Origin: Sinonovacula constricta
Taxonomy: Eukaryota > Mollusca > Bivalvia > Cardiida > Solecurtidae
Direction of reading: 5' to 3'
DNA length: 64,000 nucleotides
Assembly (NCBI GenBank): GCA_007844125.1
Contig: CM017556.1
Span: 77,538,456 to 77,602,455, forward strand
Shown: piece by piece, positions 44,101 to 54,500 of the stretch
Layout: the number at the start of each line of letters is the position of its first letter
How positions within the stretch are numbered: position 1 is the stretch's first letter
Notes under the pieces: generated by a model
What the model was told of the DNA's origin: nothing
Database searches by the model: none
Seen by the model: only the letters and a program-made list of their open reading frames with translations
Translations under genes and position numbers: made by a program

Positions 44101-47100
44101 AAAAATGTGGAAAATTTATTAGTTATAAGCTGTATTAAAATGCTGATATATGGCTTAGATTTAGATAGCGAATGGATACGTATGGTTTTGTTACGACCGG
44201 TGTCGCTATTTAAGATTTATTTGTAAAATGGCACGTTTAGTAAACGACGAAATGGTGTAACAGAAAGAACAAGCCAGCAACAAACTAGTACAATAATATT
44301 TTATTTTAATGAACAATTAAATCTATGGCGTAACAAAATAATAACAAATATATCAGACAAAATTTGAGAATACAAAATAAATGTTAGCTTACAGTTTGTC
44401 TCTTTAGGAGGTCCCCTTTAATAGTCCAATTAATAATCCAACATCAAATAATCCGGAAGAGTTTTCGGTATAATGTCCTCGTAGATACGCACAGTTGAAA
44501 TAATCCAAGGGTAGAACAATACACGAATATAATTAATACAATTCCAAATCCAACACTTTCATATTTATTTCACTGTAGAATATAAAAAGTCAACGTAAGT
44601 TCCAACAAAGAAACATTTAATATAGAAGCTGCAAGTATTTCCAAACTATCTGATCAAATTTTATATCCAAAACTGTTATGTCCAAACTCCCCTTAAGTCG
44701 GCTAACACGCCATTATATAGACCCAAAGAATTTCCAGAACGCAGAAGTCTCCAGAACATTCACGAAACCCAGTTAAAAATAAACAAATATATTTTCCAGC
44801 ATGATCCCTTTCTTTCTAGCTGTTACGCGAATGCTACTTCATGCGAAATGCGTCATTAATACCACTACGATAAACCACCCCTTAACCTGACTAGCGTAAC
44901 CTTAAACACTGGTGAACTACTGTACATAACGGTTTGCATACACAAGATTTTGAAGTTTTGTGTTTTGAGTGTCTGTTTCATTCAATTCGTATGTGAATTT
45001 AGTCTAATTATGTATTTATTTAGTCGATGCAGAGGCTTTGTGTGTTATTTGTTAATTTGAGAACTTATTGAGAAGCCATTATTTGGCTTTCTTTCTTGTA
45101 TTCTTTTAACTTATTAATTTTCCTATGCTAAATGCAGCATATTGCCTGGCTTTCTTGGAATCTTCAAGGTCAATGAATTGGTTGCCACCAATAAGACGAA
45201 CACGGCTTTTGTAATTATGGCATCTGGCATTAGCAGCATTGAAAGTGGCGATCTATTAGATATTCTAATAATGACCAGCAAGATGTCTGCAGCAACGTCC
45301 GTATATTATGAGTCCGTTGGTTTAAAATCTGGATGGTGCACTTCTTACATGCTATTAGTTCTTAGCCGTCTTGAAAAGGTGCCTAAGGCATCTAGGGCTC
45401 AAGCATGACAGATGCATGTCGCATTCCTTTAGCATTGGGGCTGCAGCTGCTGTTGTAGGTTATGTTGTAGGTTATGTTGTAGGTTATGTCATGCTTACCG
45501 CATTTACATTAGGCCAGATTTAGTGTTCGCCTTTCCTTAGTTGTGAAAACATTGTAGTAGGCTTTGTACTGTTAGAATGATAATATATCACATTTTTAAT
45601 ATTATGTTAAACATGTTAAAGGTTATAATGCACAATGCCCCTTTTCAAAATGTGAACAGTACGGATCTGATGTCTGGGTTCAACAACTAGACAGCACACA
45701 AGATTGCGCAAGGGTTTTTTTTATATTAAGCACGTAAACTTGCAAGAGAGTATCACAGCTGTGTACAAGAATGAAGGCATAAATCTTACATTAATAAGTA
45801 ATTGTACCTTTAATCAGTGGAATTTCCATAAAGGTAATAGGATGAGATTCCAATAAACTAGACAAAGTAAAATTAAACATTTGTAGGTGAATATTAGGTA
45901 AATATTAAAATGTATTAATTTATCTTAATTGATAGGGAAAGATGAGCAATAGTTGCTTCCTGTCTCCATCCGGCCATTCGTTTGTAGACTCTATAAGGGT
46001 ATTCTATTGGATTGTACTGTTTCAAAAGCGATAACTGTTTCCTATTTGTTTCGTGTTGGCGATGGCACTGCCCAAGATTGGGCATTGTCATTTGGCAGAC
46101 AGCAAAGTGGGAGCAGAAAAGTAATTCTTATCAATTAAGCTAATAACTAGGTTAAAAACAGACATTTAGTGAGGCAGTGTTTTCACATCTGATATAATCC
46201 TGGGATTTTGTCATTGAGCAACCTGGCACGATTTCTTTTTCCCACGATCAGCTTAAGGTGCAGGTGGCGAAATTTCAAAATTTCGAAATTTGCAACTTTA
46301 TATATTTTTTATAAATGGGAAGCCTGTTAAATTCTGGTGATACCGTATGTGGCAGGAGTTTCAGCCTATTAGGGCAGAAATATTTGAGTCACTCGGTGCA
46401 TACAGTTCCATACAGCATTAGGCAAACAAACCATTATGTTCCTTGTTTGGTTTCATTTAAACTATCCCTATTAAAGAAGTAATAACTGTTTACCTTTTCA
46501 ACCCATTGTTCTTGAAAACTTGTCGCTAAGCTCTAGTTAATTGAGTTACGTGTTTTAAATTTTCGTAAAATGTGTATAAGGGATGTTTCCCTACCATGCT
46601 CAATTCTTTATCACCCTTTTGTCTTGTTGATTTAAACTTGGGATATACAAGATTGCGAGTGTGTTATCTAATTTAGCATGTTTTATCCCATGCATAGTTC
46701 GTTATATGAAAAAAGTGAAAAGCTCTTCTTTCTTTCTAAATCTGGTATCTTTCTAAATCTGGTATCTTTCTAAATCTGGTATCTTTCTAAATCTAGTATC
46801 TTTCTAAATCTGGTATCTTTCTACTGAAATACGTGTAAAATAGAAGGATAAAAATAATATTATTTGGTTATCTTTAGCTTGGAGAGTGCTGAAGTACATT
46901 TACTTTACCTTATTTGAATCACTGTGAAATCGTATATGGATCACTATCCTTCAACAGTTTAAAGCAGTAACAGAAGCTTTACAATACGTACAAACGACAC
47001 ACGATGCCAATCAGGCGTTAATGGCCGTTAAAGAGTTTATTGCTACGGTTGTTCCAATTGCATAAGTTCGTTAAACCTTCTCGTAAAACTGTCTTAAAGC

Positions 47101-47620
47101 TGGTGATCAGTATGTTGGTAGATTACCCTTCTACTTGTATGTTTAGAGATTATGCCCGCCAAATGTAGATGGAAATCGCCATTCATTTTACTCTTACTTT
47201 TGGTACAAGAACTTTATCATGTCCAGTTAAAAATCCAAATAGTATGTGTAGTTCATTAGGCAATGTTCTTTAATAGAAATTATATACAGAGGTTGTATCC
47301 ATTAAGAATTGTAGTGTGTTTGTGGCTGTTGTTGTTGTTTTGGGTCAATTTAACTAAGAAATTTCCGTGAAATTGGAAAAAAAACATAAAAATGAATGAA
47401 AGGTTTTATGAATGTATTTTTTAGAAGTCGTATATATAAGGAAATTCTTTATGAATATGGCCCCCAGTTGTGGTTGCCTAAAGTGTACAAAAACTTCGCT
47501 AAACAAAACAGTGTGATCTGATATATGCTCCAAAGCAATACAAGCCATAGAAAATTGTATTTAACACTTACCTATCATGCTTTTGACGAAGAAGATTAAG
47601 GCGACGAACAGTTCTTTCAT
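40787..47620 (-). CDS. Gene E: signal-TM-tail protein, ectodomain not found
   Basis: Exons: 47572-47620 (signal, MKELFVALIFFVKSMI plus G), 43237-43336 (transmembrane), 40787-41153 (tail, stop TAA). All phases fit, and the G ending the signal exon joins GA of the membrane exon to give Gly, so direct joining is in frame. The protein would be about 171 residues. A 4.2-kb intron separates signal and membrane exons; a divergent ectodomain exon inside it is not excluded. The intron also holds plus-strand exon-like ORFs. Confidence 0.55.
41431..41505 (+). mobile_element. tRNA-like sequence
   Basis: ggttagctcagtcggt matches an A-box and agatcgaaacc a weak B-box. The anticodon arm does not fold convincingly. 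SINE head or tRNA pseudogene. Confidence 0.4.
41590..41875. mobile_element. Second foldback element, related to 40010-40430
   Basis: A small palindrome (aatatcggttgata) plus the shared motifs ggtgggataaaa and atttagatcgatgcataata. Confidence 0.55.
43035..43165 (+). mobile_element. SINE S2 copy
   Basis: gggtttgagtcccggtcggt followed by cttccagctgaccagtggtg, similar to 34620-34720. Confidence 0.5.
43237..43336 (-). CDS. Gene E transmembrane exon
   Basis: 100 bp, phase 1 to 2, acceptor GACCAG, donor GTACAT. Stalk GEDDGPISTNK, hydrophobic IILIVAVAVTLVMLVLIFF, then TCRR. Same length as gene F's exon and similar at ST..IILIV. Confidence 0.75.
45141..45408 (+). CDS. Unidentified plus-strand exon-like ORF in gene E's intron
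   Basis: A strong acceptor (pyrimidine tract then gctaaatgcag) opens an ORF reading LPGFLGIFKVNELVATNKTN, GISSIESGDLLDILIMTSKM and VYYESVGLKSGWC. It stops at 45408 (TGA), or could splice at AAG|GTGCCT. Composition looks coding. It may belong with 45953-46138 and 46955-47065. Family not recognised. Confidence 0.3.
45451..45488. repeat. 12-bp tandem repeat gttgtaggttat, three copies
   Basis: Perfect units directly after the ORF at 45141-45408. Confidence 0.9.
45953..46138 (+). CDS. Unidentified exon-like ORF
   Basis: Reads KAITVSYLFRVGDGTAQDWA and SFGRQQSGSRK up to a possible donor AAA|GTAATT. No family recognised. Confidence 0.2.
   Translation: MLPVSIRPFVCRLYKGILLDCTVSKAITVSYLFRVGDGTAQDWALSFGRQQSGSRKVILIN
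46733..46823. repeat. 17-bp minisatellite ttctaaatctggtatct, about five copies
   Basis: Near-perfect tandem units. Confidence 0.95.
46955..47065 (+). CDS. Unidentified terminal exon-like ORF
   Basis: The acceptor ccttcaacag leads in phase 0 to FKAVTEALQYVQTTHDANQA and MAVKEFIATVVPIA, then TAA. Helical and coding-like; not recognised. Confidence 0.25.
   Translation, partial: QFKAVTEALQYVQTTHDANQALMAVKEFIATVVPIA
47572..47620 (-). CDS. Gene E exon 1: signal peptide
   Basis: 16 codons plus G before GTAAGTGTT, phase 1. Core LFVALIFFV. Same length (49 bp) and last base as gene F's signal exon. Confidence 0.6.
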
Positions 47621-47859
47621 TGTTCCGGGTTTAAAAGATTAAATCCGATATTTAATATGTTTATTAAACAATAACTAAAGCTTAAAATGACAATTTCAGA
47701 GAACGTAATAAGATTAAACATATACATTGTATTTCTATTCACAGCAGATAAAGAAGGGCGAATACGGAAGATTAACATTCGGGAAGTAATAACCGATATG
47801 TTAATATCGCATTTATAACTTCCGGCTAAGAGTTGCTTTAAAGAAGGATTGCGTAGTGA

Positions 47860-48376
47860 TTAAATACTGGCATCATTATAATCATAATAACCACCACGAC
47901 AACCATCACTACAAAAACCATCACCATTATCATCACCACAATCATCATTTTCATCATCTTGTGCTTCTTTTTCTTCTTTTTTCTTCTTCATTATCTTTAT
48001 TATCACCATTATCATTATCGATTTCATCATCATCATCACCACCACCACAATCATCACCACCACCATCATTATCACCACCACCATCATCATCATCATCACC
48101 AGCACCACCGCCATCATCACCTCCACCATCATCAACATTTGTTTCTTGAGGCTCTGCAAGCAGGGTCATCAGAGAAATTAAGAAAAATTGATTCTTCACT
48201 TACATAAGTGATCGACAGCAGTCTACAGTTTCGGTTTTGAACCTCGCCAATGTAAACTTTCTTGAACTCTACTTGAAGGATGACGTTGACATAATGGTGA
48301 TATTTGCCCCATTCAATTTTGATTTTTTTAAATAGTTTAAAATTTAAGTCACACATTTGAATTGCTTGAATTTGAA
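47860..48376 (-). CDS. Locus G: Ig V-like exon and microsatellite-encoded transmembrane/tail exon
   Basis: Exon 48204-48376 (acceptor TTTTTGAG, phase 1 start) reads QIQAIQMCDLNFKLF, KIEWGKYHHYV and NRNCRLLSITY. This gives the Ig pattern of Cys, Trp 14 residues on, and an E-strand-like motif. A 50-bp intron (GTAAGT to TTGCAG, 48154-48203) follows. The next exon, in phase 0, turns an (ATG/GTG)n microsatellite into a long Met/Val stretch, then IMKKKKEEKE, an acidic tail and YYDYNDASI, stop at 47860. The very short intron matches the 44-46 bp introns of genes A, B and D. No signal exon was found, and the F-strand cysteine is missing. It may be a pseudogene or a new chimeric receptor. Confidence 0.35.
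47870..48130. repeat. (CAT/CAC)n compound microsatellite
   Basis: Read on the minus strand this is (ATG/GTG)n, and it supplies the second exon of locus G. Confidence 0.95.
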
Positions 48377-50455
48377 CTCAAAAATAGAAGAATTGGTTTT
48401 AGAGTGAGAAATAAATCCAATTGAAGTAACACTTTTATTTATGAATTTGACAAACAATGAGTATTAAATACAGGGTATTATAAAAAATGTCGACAAATAA
48501 TGGAATGATGGTTGTCCCCGAACATTGTTGATGTTGTAAATTTCCAACAGTTATATTTTAATCTAGGTAAATAATTTGTTTAAACTTAAAAATATAACTC
48601 TTCGCAATCAAAATTTGAAAATTTACCCTTTAAATGTATAAGCGTTAACAAGACGCCACTGTTTAATAGTCGCACGTACAATACGCCAATTAAAAAAGTA
48701 CCCTATTGAAATTTCTTTAACTTATTTTTCATAAGTTTTGACCTTGCAAGCTATTTGCAGGACTGGCAATAACACCCACAAATGCATATTAAGTTATACT
48801 TGATAGATCCGCGATAAACTTTGACGCTATTAGTCAGTTGACGATCAACTACATGTAATTTCCAGTTTTAAACAGGCTGTTTTCTCTGACGTCATAAATA
48901 GCACACAGTAGGCGTCATTCGTCATCTCAAGCATGTGTGCGTTAATAAATTACCCTTTTGCTATTTGACCACATAATCAGGAGTTTCTGCATTTCCTTTG
49001 AATAATTATACAACGTTTTTATTGATAAGTATCAAATATTGCGAATTCATTATGATTGTGATGTTGTCACGCTATTAGCCACCTAAAAAAAGGTTTTACT
49101 GCAAAATGCCAATTACTTTATTTTTCAATAAAAAAAAATTTCAGTATGAATTTGAAGATTGGCTGAGATGTATGTTGTTTCAGAAAATTTAAATGACAAA
49201 AACTTTCTTTATACAATTATCGTTTATCATTTGTTGGACGGGGTGGTAGTGCGTTGCTTAGGTAATGTAAACGGTTATCATATATGAATTGTTATTTATC
49301 ATTCGAAGAAATAAATCCCAAAATATGAAAAATAAGCAGTCTAGGGTTTAATACAAAAGTAATACCAGTTGTGGAGTAGATAATTAGATAATTTAGAGGT
49401 AAAGTACGAATTTCTTTGACAACCTTAGTATCTACAGGTGACCTTCTGGCAGGCCTATCATACATTTGTCTGGAGTTCGTGGTGCTGATTTTTGTCCGGA
49501 GTCTTTTACCCGTTAATATACAAGGACAGCGACATTGTGACTGATGTGCACATATTTTATATGATTAATTTTTAAAAACAAACACATTCAAATATCTTTA
49601 ATGCAGATAACTTTGGATATATTAAGCATAATTTTGAATCTGTGGTCAGTGTTTATGTTTAGAACAAACATATTGACTTCAATCAGCCAGAAAGTGGCAA
49701 TGCATTTACCGCCTTGAGGTTGACCACAAGTTAATGAAGGAGCAAATGGAGCTTTCAGCAATAAATAGTTCTACAATTCCTATAGATGTGTGCAATATTA
49801 CTGTGTATACATTATAGGGTAGACCTACTTAGATGACACGCTGTGTGTATTTAATAAAACTGTACACATTGTGTCTGACCTTGGTGTCGCTCATAGGTCG
49901 TGATTCAGCTTCTCCATTTAACTATAGCTTGTGTTCACTTAGCAACTGTAACGAAGGACCGAGGAGAACGCTGCGTTAAATGAGTTCATTGACGATTTTC
50001 TTGAGGGACAAAATAGCAGTGTGTTAAAATATTAATTGAACTAGTCCACAAAGGGTGTTACACAGTTTCGTGTTTTGTTTCGTGTAAACGTAAAAACTAG
50101 TTCAAGTAAAAATAACAGTGTCATGTTTCATGGTAGGGTCAGCCTCATATAACAGTATCAAAACTATAAGTAAATAAATCACAGCAAGAAAACATACATC
50201 GTACAACAAAGGTAGTTTATAAAACAAAGCATTATTATCTTGTGATCTAGTGTCACTAGCAAACATATAAATGAATGTATATTATCGCAATGTTAAGTTA
50301 TCATACTTAATTATAAGAAATAGAACAATAAACTACTGTTTAGATGTAACTTCTGGGAAAGGTGTCCAAACAAAAAATAATGCTGTCTGAAGTAAAACAA
50401 ATTACAATATATTAGTATAAAAATGGCGATTATATTACAAAGGCAAAATTTAGCT
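48377..50455. other. Spacer between locus G and the satellite; nothing recognised
   Basis: AT-rich. I searched for a signal-peptide exon for locus G by looking for phase-1 GTAAGT-type donors and found none convincing. Confidence 0.4.
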
Positions 50456-51084
50456 ATGAGACTTGGTCTGCTGGTATGTTAGCTATTCAGTTATGATACT
50501 TGATCTGCTGGTATGCTTGTTATTCAGTTATGAGACTTGATCTACTGGCAAGTAAGCTATTAAGTTATGAGACTTGGTCTGCTGGTATGCTTGTTATTCA
50601 GTTATGAGACTTGATCTGCTGGTATGTTAGCTATTCAGTTATGATACTTGATCTGCTGGTATGCTTGTTATTCAGTTATGAGACTTGATCTGCTGGCAAG
50701 TAAGCTATTAAGTTATGAGACTTGGTCTGCTGGTATGTTAGCTATTCAGTTATGAGACTTGATCTGCTGGCAAGTAAGCTATTAAGTTATGAGACTTGGT
50801 CTGCTGGTATGTTAGCTATTCAGTTATGAGACTTGATCTGCTGGCAAGTAAGCTATTAAGTTATGAGACTTGGTCTGCTGGTATGTTAGCTGTTCAGTTA
50901 TGAGACTTGATCTGCTGGTATGCTTGCTATTCAGTTATGAGACTTGATCTGCTGGCAAGTAAGCTATTAAGTTATGAGACTTGATCTGCTGGTATGTTAG
51001 CTATTCAGTTATGAGACTTGATCTGCTGGTATGTTAGCTATTCAGATATGAGACTTGGTCTGCTGGTTTGTTAGCTGAACAAGC
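50456..51084. repeat. 37-bp satellite array, 17 monomers in three variants
   Basis: Base unit starts atgagacttgatctgctggt. Variants end A (atgttagctattcag), B (atgcttgttattcag) and C (caagtaagctattaag). Order: A B C B A B C A C A C A B C A A A. Period is exactly 37. The array ends nine bases before gene F's stop codon. Confidence 0.95.
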
Positions 51085-51092
51085 GTTAGAGT

Positions 51093-51585
51093 TTACATAA
51101 GCTCTACCATCTCATAGCCTGTTTGTATGTGGTGGATTGGAGAGTCGGATACTTTAACGGATATTTCTCTGGAAAAGTTCGTCGCAGACTGTGCTTCGGA
51201 ATCCTGGTTGCCATAAAATGGACTTGGTGGCAATGGATCACTCATATGTAAAGTCTTATACTTGTTCTCGCTATCCGGATATTCGTTTACTAGAGGTTGG
51301 TACTCGTTACGTCCCAGCGAGAATAGTCCGGAAGGCTGATTCGACGGGATGTCGAGTTGTGTCACACCCGAAGGTGCATCGTTAGATGATTTACCGCATT
51401 TCTGCACCGTGCTGTACACGTATCCCTCGCCACCTTCAGCCATGGTATTGCTGACAGTGCTAATCTCATTATTGCTGCTTTCCTTCAGTGTGAATGTCTC
51501 TCCTGATTTCTGCACAGTGCTGTATGTGTAAGGCTCCAGAGGTTCGGGATCTGGTAGTTCAGTCAGTGAAATTCCTCGCTTATTT
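51093..51585 (-). CDS. Gene F cytoplasmic tail exon with multiple tyrosine motifs
   Basis: Acceptor TTTTTTAG, phase 2, 163 codons to TAA. Motifs in order: PYTYSTVQK (about residue 19), a near-repeat GYVYSTVQK, then EYQPL and KYKTL separated by ten residues (YxxL-x10-YxxL, ITAM-like spacing), and C-terminal TGYEMV, which fits the ITSM consensus T-x-Y-x-x-V. Proline-rich PLPPSPF lies between. Codon use is plainly coding. The stop is nine bases from a 37-bp satellite array, which would form the 3' UTR. Confidence 0.8.
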
Positions 51586-54500
51586 CTAAAAAAGACAGTA
51601 AACGTCTAGTAGGTTAATAATGCCGAATGACCGTTCCAATGGAGTAACTGTTGAGTTTGCTCTTTTTTGTTTAATGAATCATCACAGATTTATCCTTACT
51701 TTTACTTTTGGCTTTCATGTAAAAAGCTTTGTCGCCTTTGCAAATTTTGGGATGGGATGGGATGCTCATAGGGATATGTCATATTCCCTTACTTGTTTTT
51801 ATTGCACATAAGCCATGTCATATCTTCTGACAAATGATCATGTTTCAAAAATAATTATTTTATTTAGATATTTAAATATGTAGTGAAAGCATATTTTATG
51901 TACATATGTTTTTTATTGTGAATCCATGGCGACTTTGATAAAGTACAATGATGGTAAGCCATTGTTTCATTGATAAAAAAAATGCTCAAAATCAAAAAGG
52001 AAGCACTGTCACCGACATTGTGATTTGCTGCGTATGCTACTGTATAAGGAAACAATGTATCAAAAACGCTTTAATAAATTTTGTGTCATTTTTAAGTGGT
52101 GCTGATATGCAAGTACCAGCCGCCCTTTGAATTATTTAATCATATTCATTATCTACGCATTAACATTTCGTGTATGTGTATGACACAAAGACTCGGTACT
52201 GCTATAAACACTTCTGGCAACAATGCATGCCGTCTTCATTTCAACAAATTAACTACATGCACTACTAATGTTCCATAAACTAAGACCTCAAAGAAACGTG
52301 TGGCAACTACTATATTCTTTTATTTCTTCAACATCACTTTTCACTTTTGCGACATACATGAATGTAATTTAATAAGCAATAAAATGTGGCTATTGTTGAA
52401 CCAAACAGGGCTATTCATATAATTACATGAAATTCAAACCGAAAACTTTTCTTTTCAAGCTGTCATATTAACCAATCTTCCTTATTAATGCGAAGGTATT
52501 ATAATTCTAAACTTGTATCCTTACTCGTTTTCGGGTTAATACATATATGTTATTGTGGCTGGGTTTACTACCAAAATACACGTTTTGACAACTGTTTGTT
52601 TGTTTATTGGGTTTATCGTCCCACCAACAGTATTTCAGTTATCTGGAGACAGTGTTCACTTGAAGCAGTTATAGTGCTGCCTTCACTGTGTATAGCATGC
52701 CGTGAACACCTGACATGATACCACACCCAGTCACATTATCCTGACACTACCATTTTTAACGACTTTGGTAGGTCGGGGCCCAGGATCGAACCCGGGGCCT
52801 CCCGTACCTGGAGCCGACGCTCTACCTATTGCGCTACCAGGTCCGGTTTGACAACTGTAGATATAACTAAAGTGTACATATGAGTAGCATATAAATAAAA
52901 ATGTAACACATATGTCTGATCTGATGGTTGACTCTACTGACAGATATCCATTTATTACATTGTTCCATTGAACATTATACCTGTCGATTGATTATTTCTT
53001 TATAAATGCATTGACGGATAAGGAACAATTATTAAGTTCTATTATTAGTTTATATCATACTATAGTCATTATAAATGCTGAGTGATTGCAGAAGGCATGT
53101 CAATAAACATGTACAATGAATGTCGGAATGTCTTCAGCCCAGTATTGAATAGAATAAAGATGAACACTGTATGACAGAAAGATAACACCCTAGTGTTGAG
53201 AGTTGTGAGCATGTTCATTGAATGTTAGAACGGTTATAACCTAGTGTTAAGAGGAATAAAAATTAACACTAAATGCCAGAACGCTTACATTACTACATTA
53301 AAAGTTGCGGACTTGTAAACTGATTGACAAAACGTTATGTTTTAAGCTGGCTGGGAATTGGGTATTCAATATCCTGATACAGCCGCATACTTGAGTCGTC
53401 CATACACAAAAATATTTCGAAAACCCAATTCCCAGTCAGCTGGGCATTCAGTCGTTGCTGGGTTTTCAAAGCTATCGTTGTCTATTATCAAAACATATTT
53501 TAAATACCCAATTCCATGTCAGCTGGGCATTCAGTCCTTGCTGAGTATTCAAATTGTCAAATTTGAAGTATGTTAACAAAAATATTTCCGACACCCAAGT
53601 TCCAACTAGCTTGGTATTCGGTCATAGCGGATAAAACAAGCCGCGCTTTGATTTGTCCATTTACTGAAAATATTAGGAATATACATTCCCATCCAGTTAG
53701 CTGGATGGGTATTCAGGTCTGGCTACGCATGGTCCGTTTACAGAAAATATTTCGCATACCCTATTCCCAGCTAGCTTGATATGTATGCCTAGATTGAGAC
53801 AAACCTGCGATCACTTAATTCCCAGAAAGATAGGTATTCGGTCCTAGCTAAGATTTCAAACCGCGCTTTAAATTGTCCATTTACTGAAAATATTTCCGAT
53901 ACAACATTTCCAGTCAACACGATATTTAAACTTTGTAATCGTATTTATTGAATACCCAACACCCAGTTAGCTGGGTATTTGGTTCTATCTGGGAATTCAA
54001 ACTGCGCAATTAATTGTCCATTTACTGAAAATATTTCGAATACCCAATTCCCAGCTAGCTAGGTATTCACGTCTATCTCGATATCCAAGCTCTGCTTTGA
54101 ATCGGCCGCCCACTGAAATATTTCAGATACCTAATCAAACTTTGCTATTTGCGGTCTATGAACAGAAAGTATTTTGAATACCTAACACCCTTCTAGCTGG
54201 GTATTCTGTCCTTGCTTGGAATGAGAGACATTAATGAATAGTCTCCCCTGAATAATCCCTAAATGCAAGTACATGTAGACCTTTTCATTTGTTTTACTCG
54301 GTTTTTATGCTTGTTCTCCATAGAGTGTATGGTGACTTTTCTGCCTTTCTTTGTGAGAACCAGGTTAACCATCATCAACAAACACTTCCATTTAACATAT
54401 CTCTGTAAGTATTTTAATAAATTTTAAACTTATATTTATGCAAAAGTAAGAAATTTTACTGTTTGTGATTGCAATGTCTACATAGGAACTGGCAATTAAG

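Noticed and set aside
47954..48199. Asp/Gly-rich ORF as an acidic secreted protein
   Set aside because: It is another frame of the same microsatellite; the phase-0 frame after the 50-bp intron gives a more coherent product, though both remain uncertain.
50456..51084. CRISPR-like array
   Set aside because: Units are contiguous 37-mers without unique spacers, in a eukaryotic context; it is a satellite.
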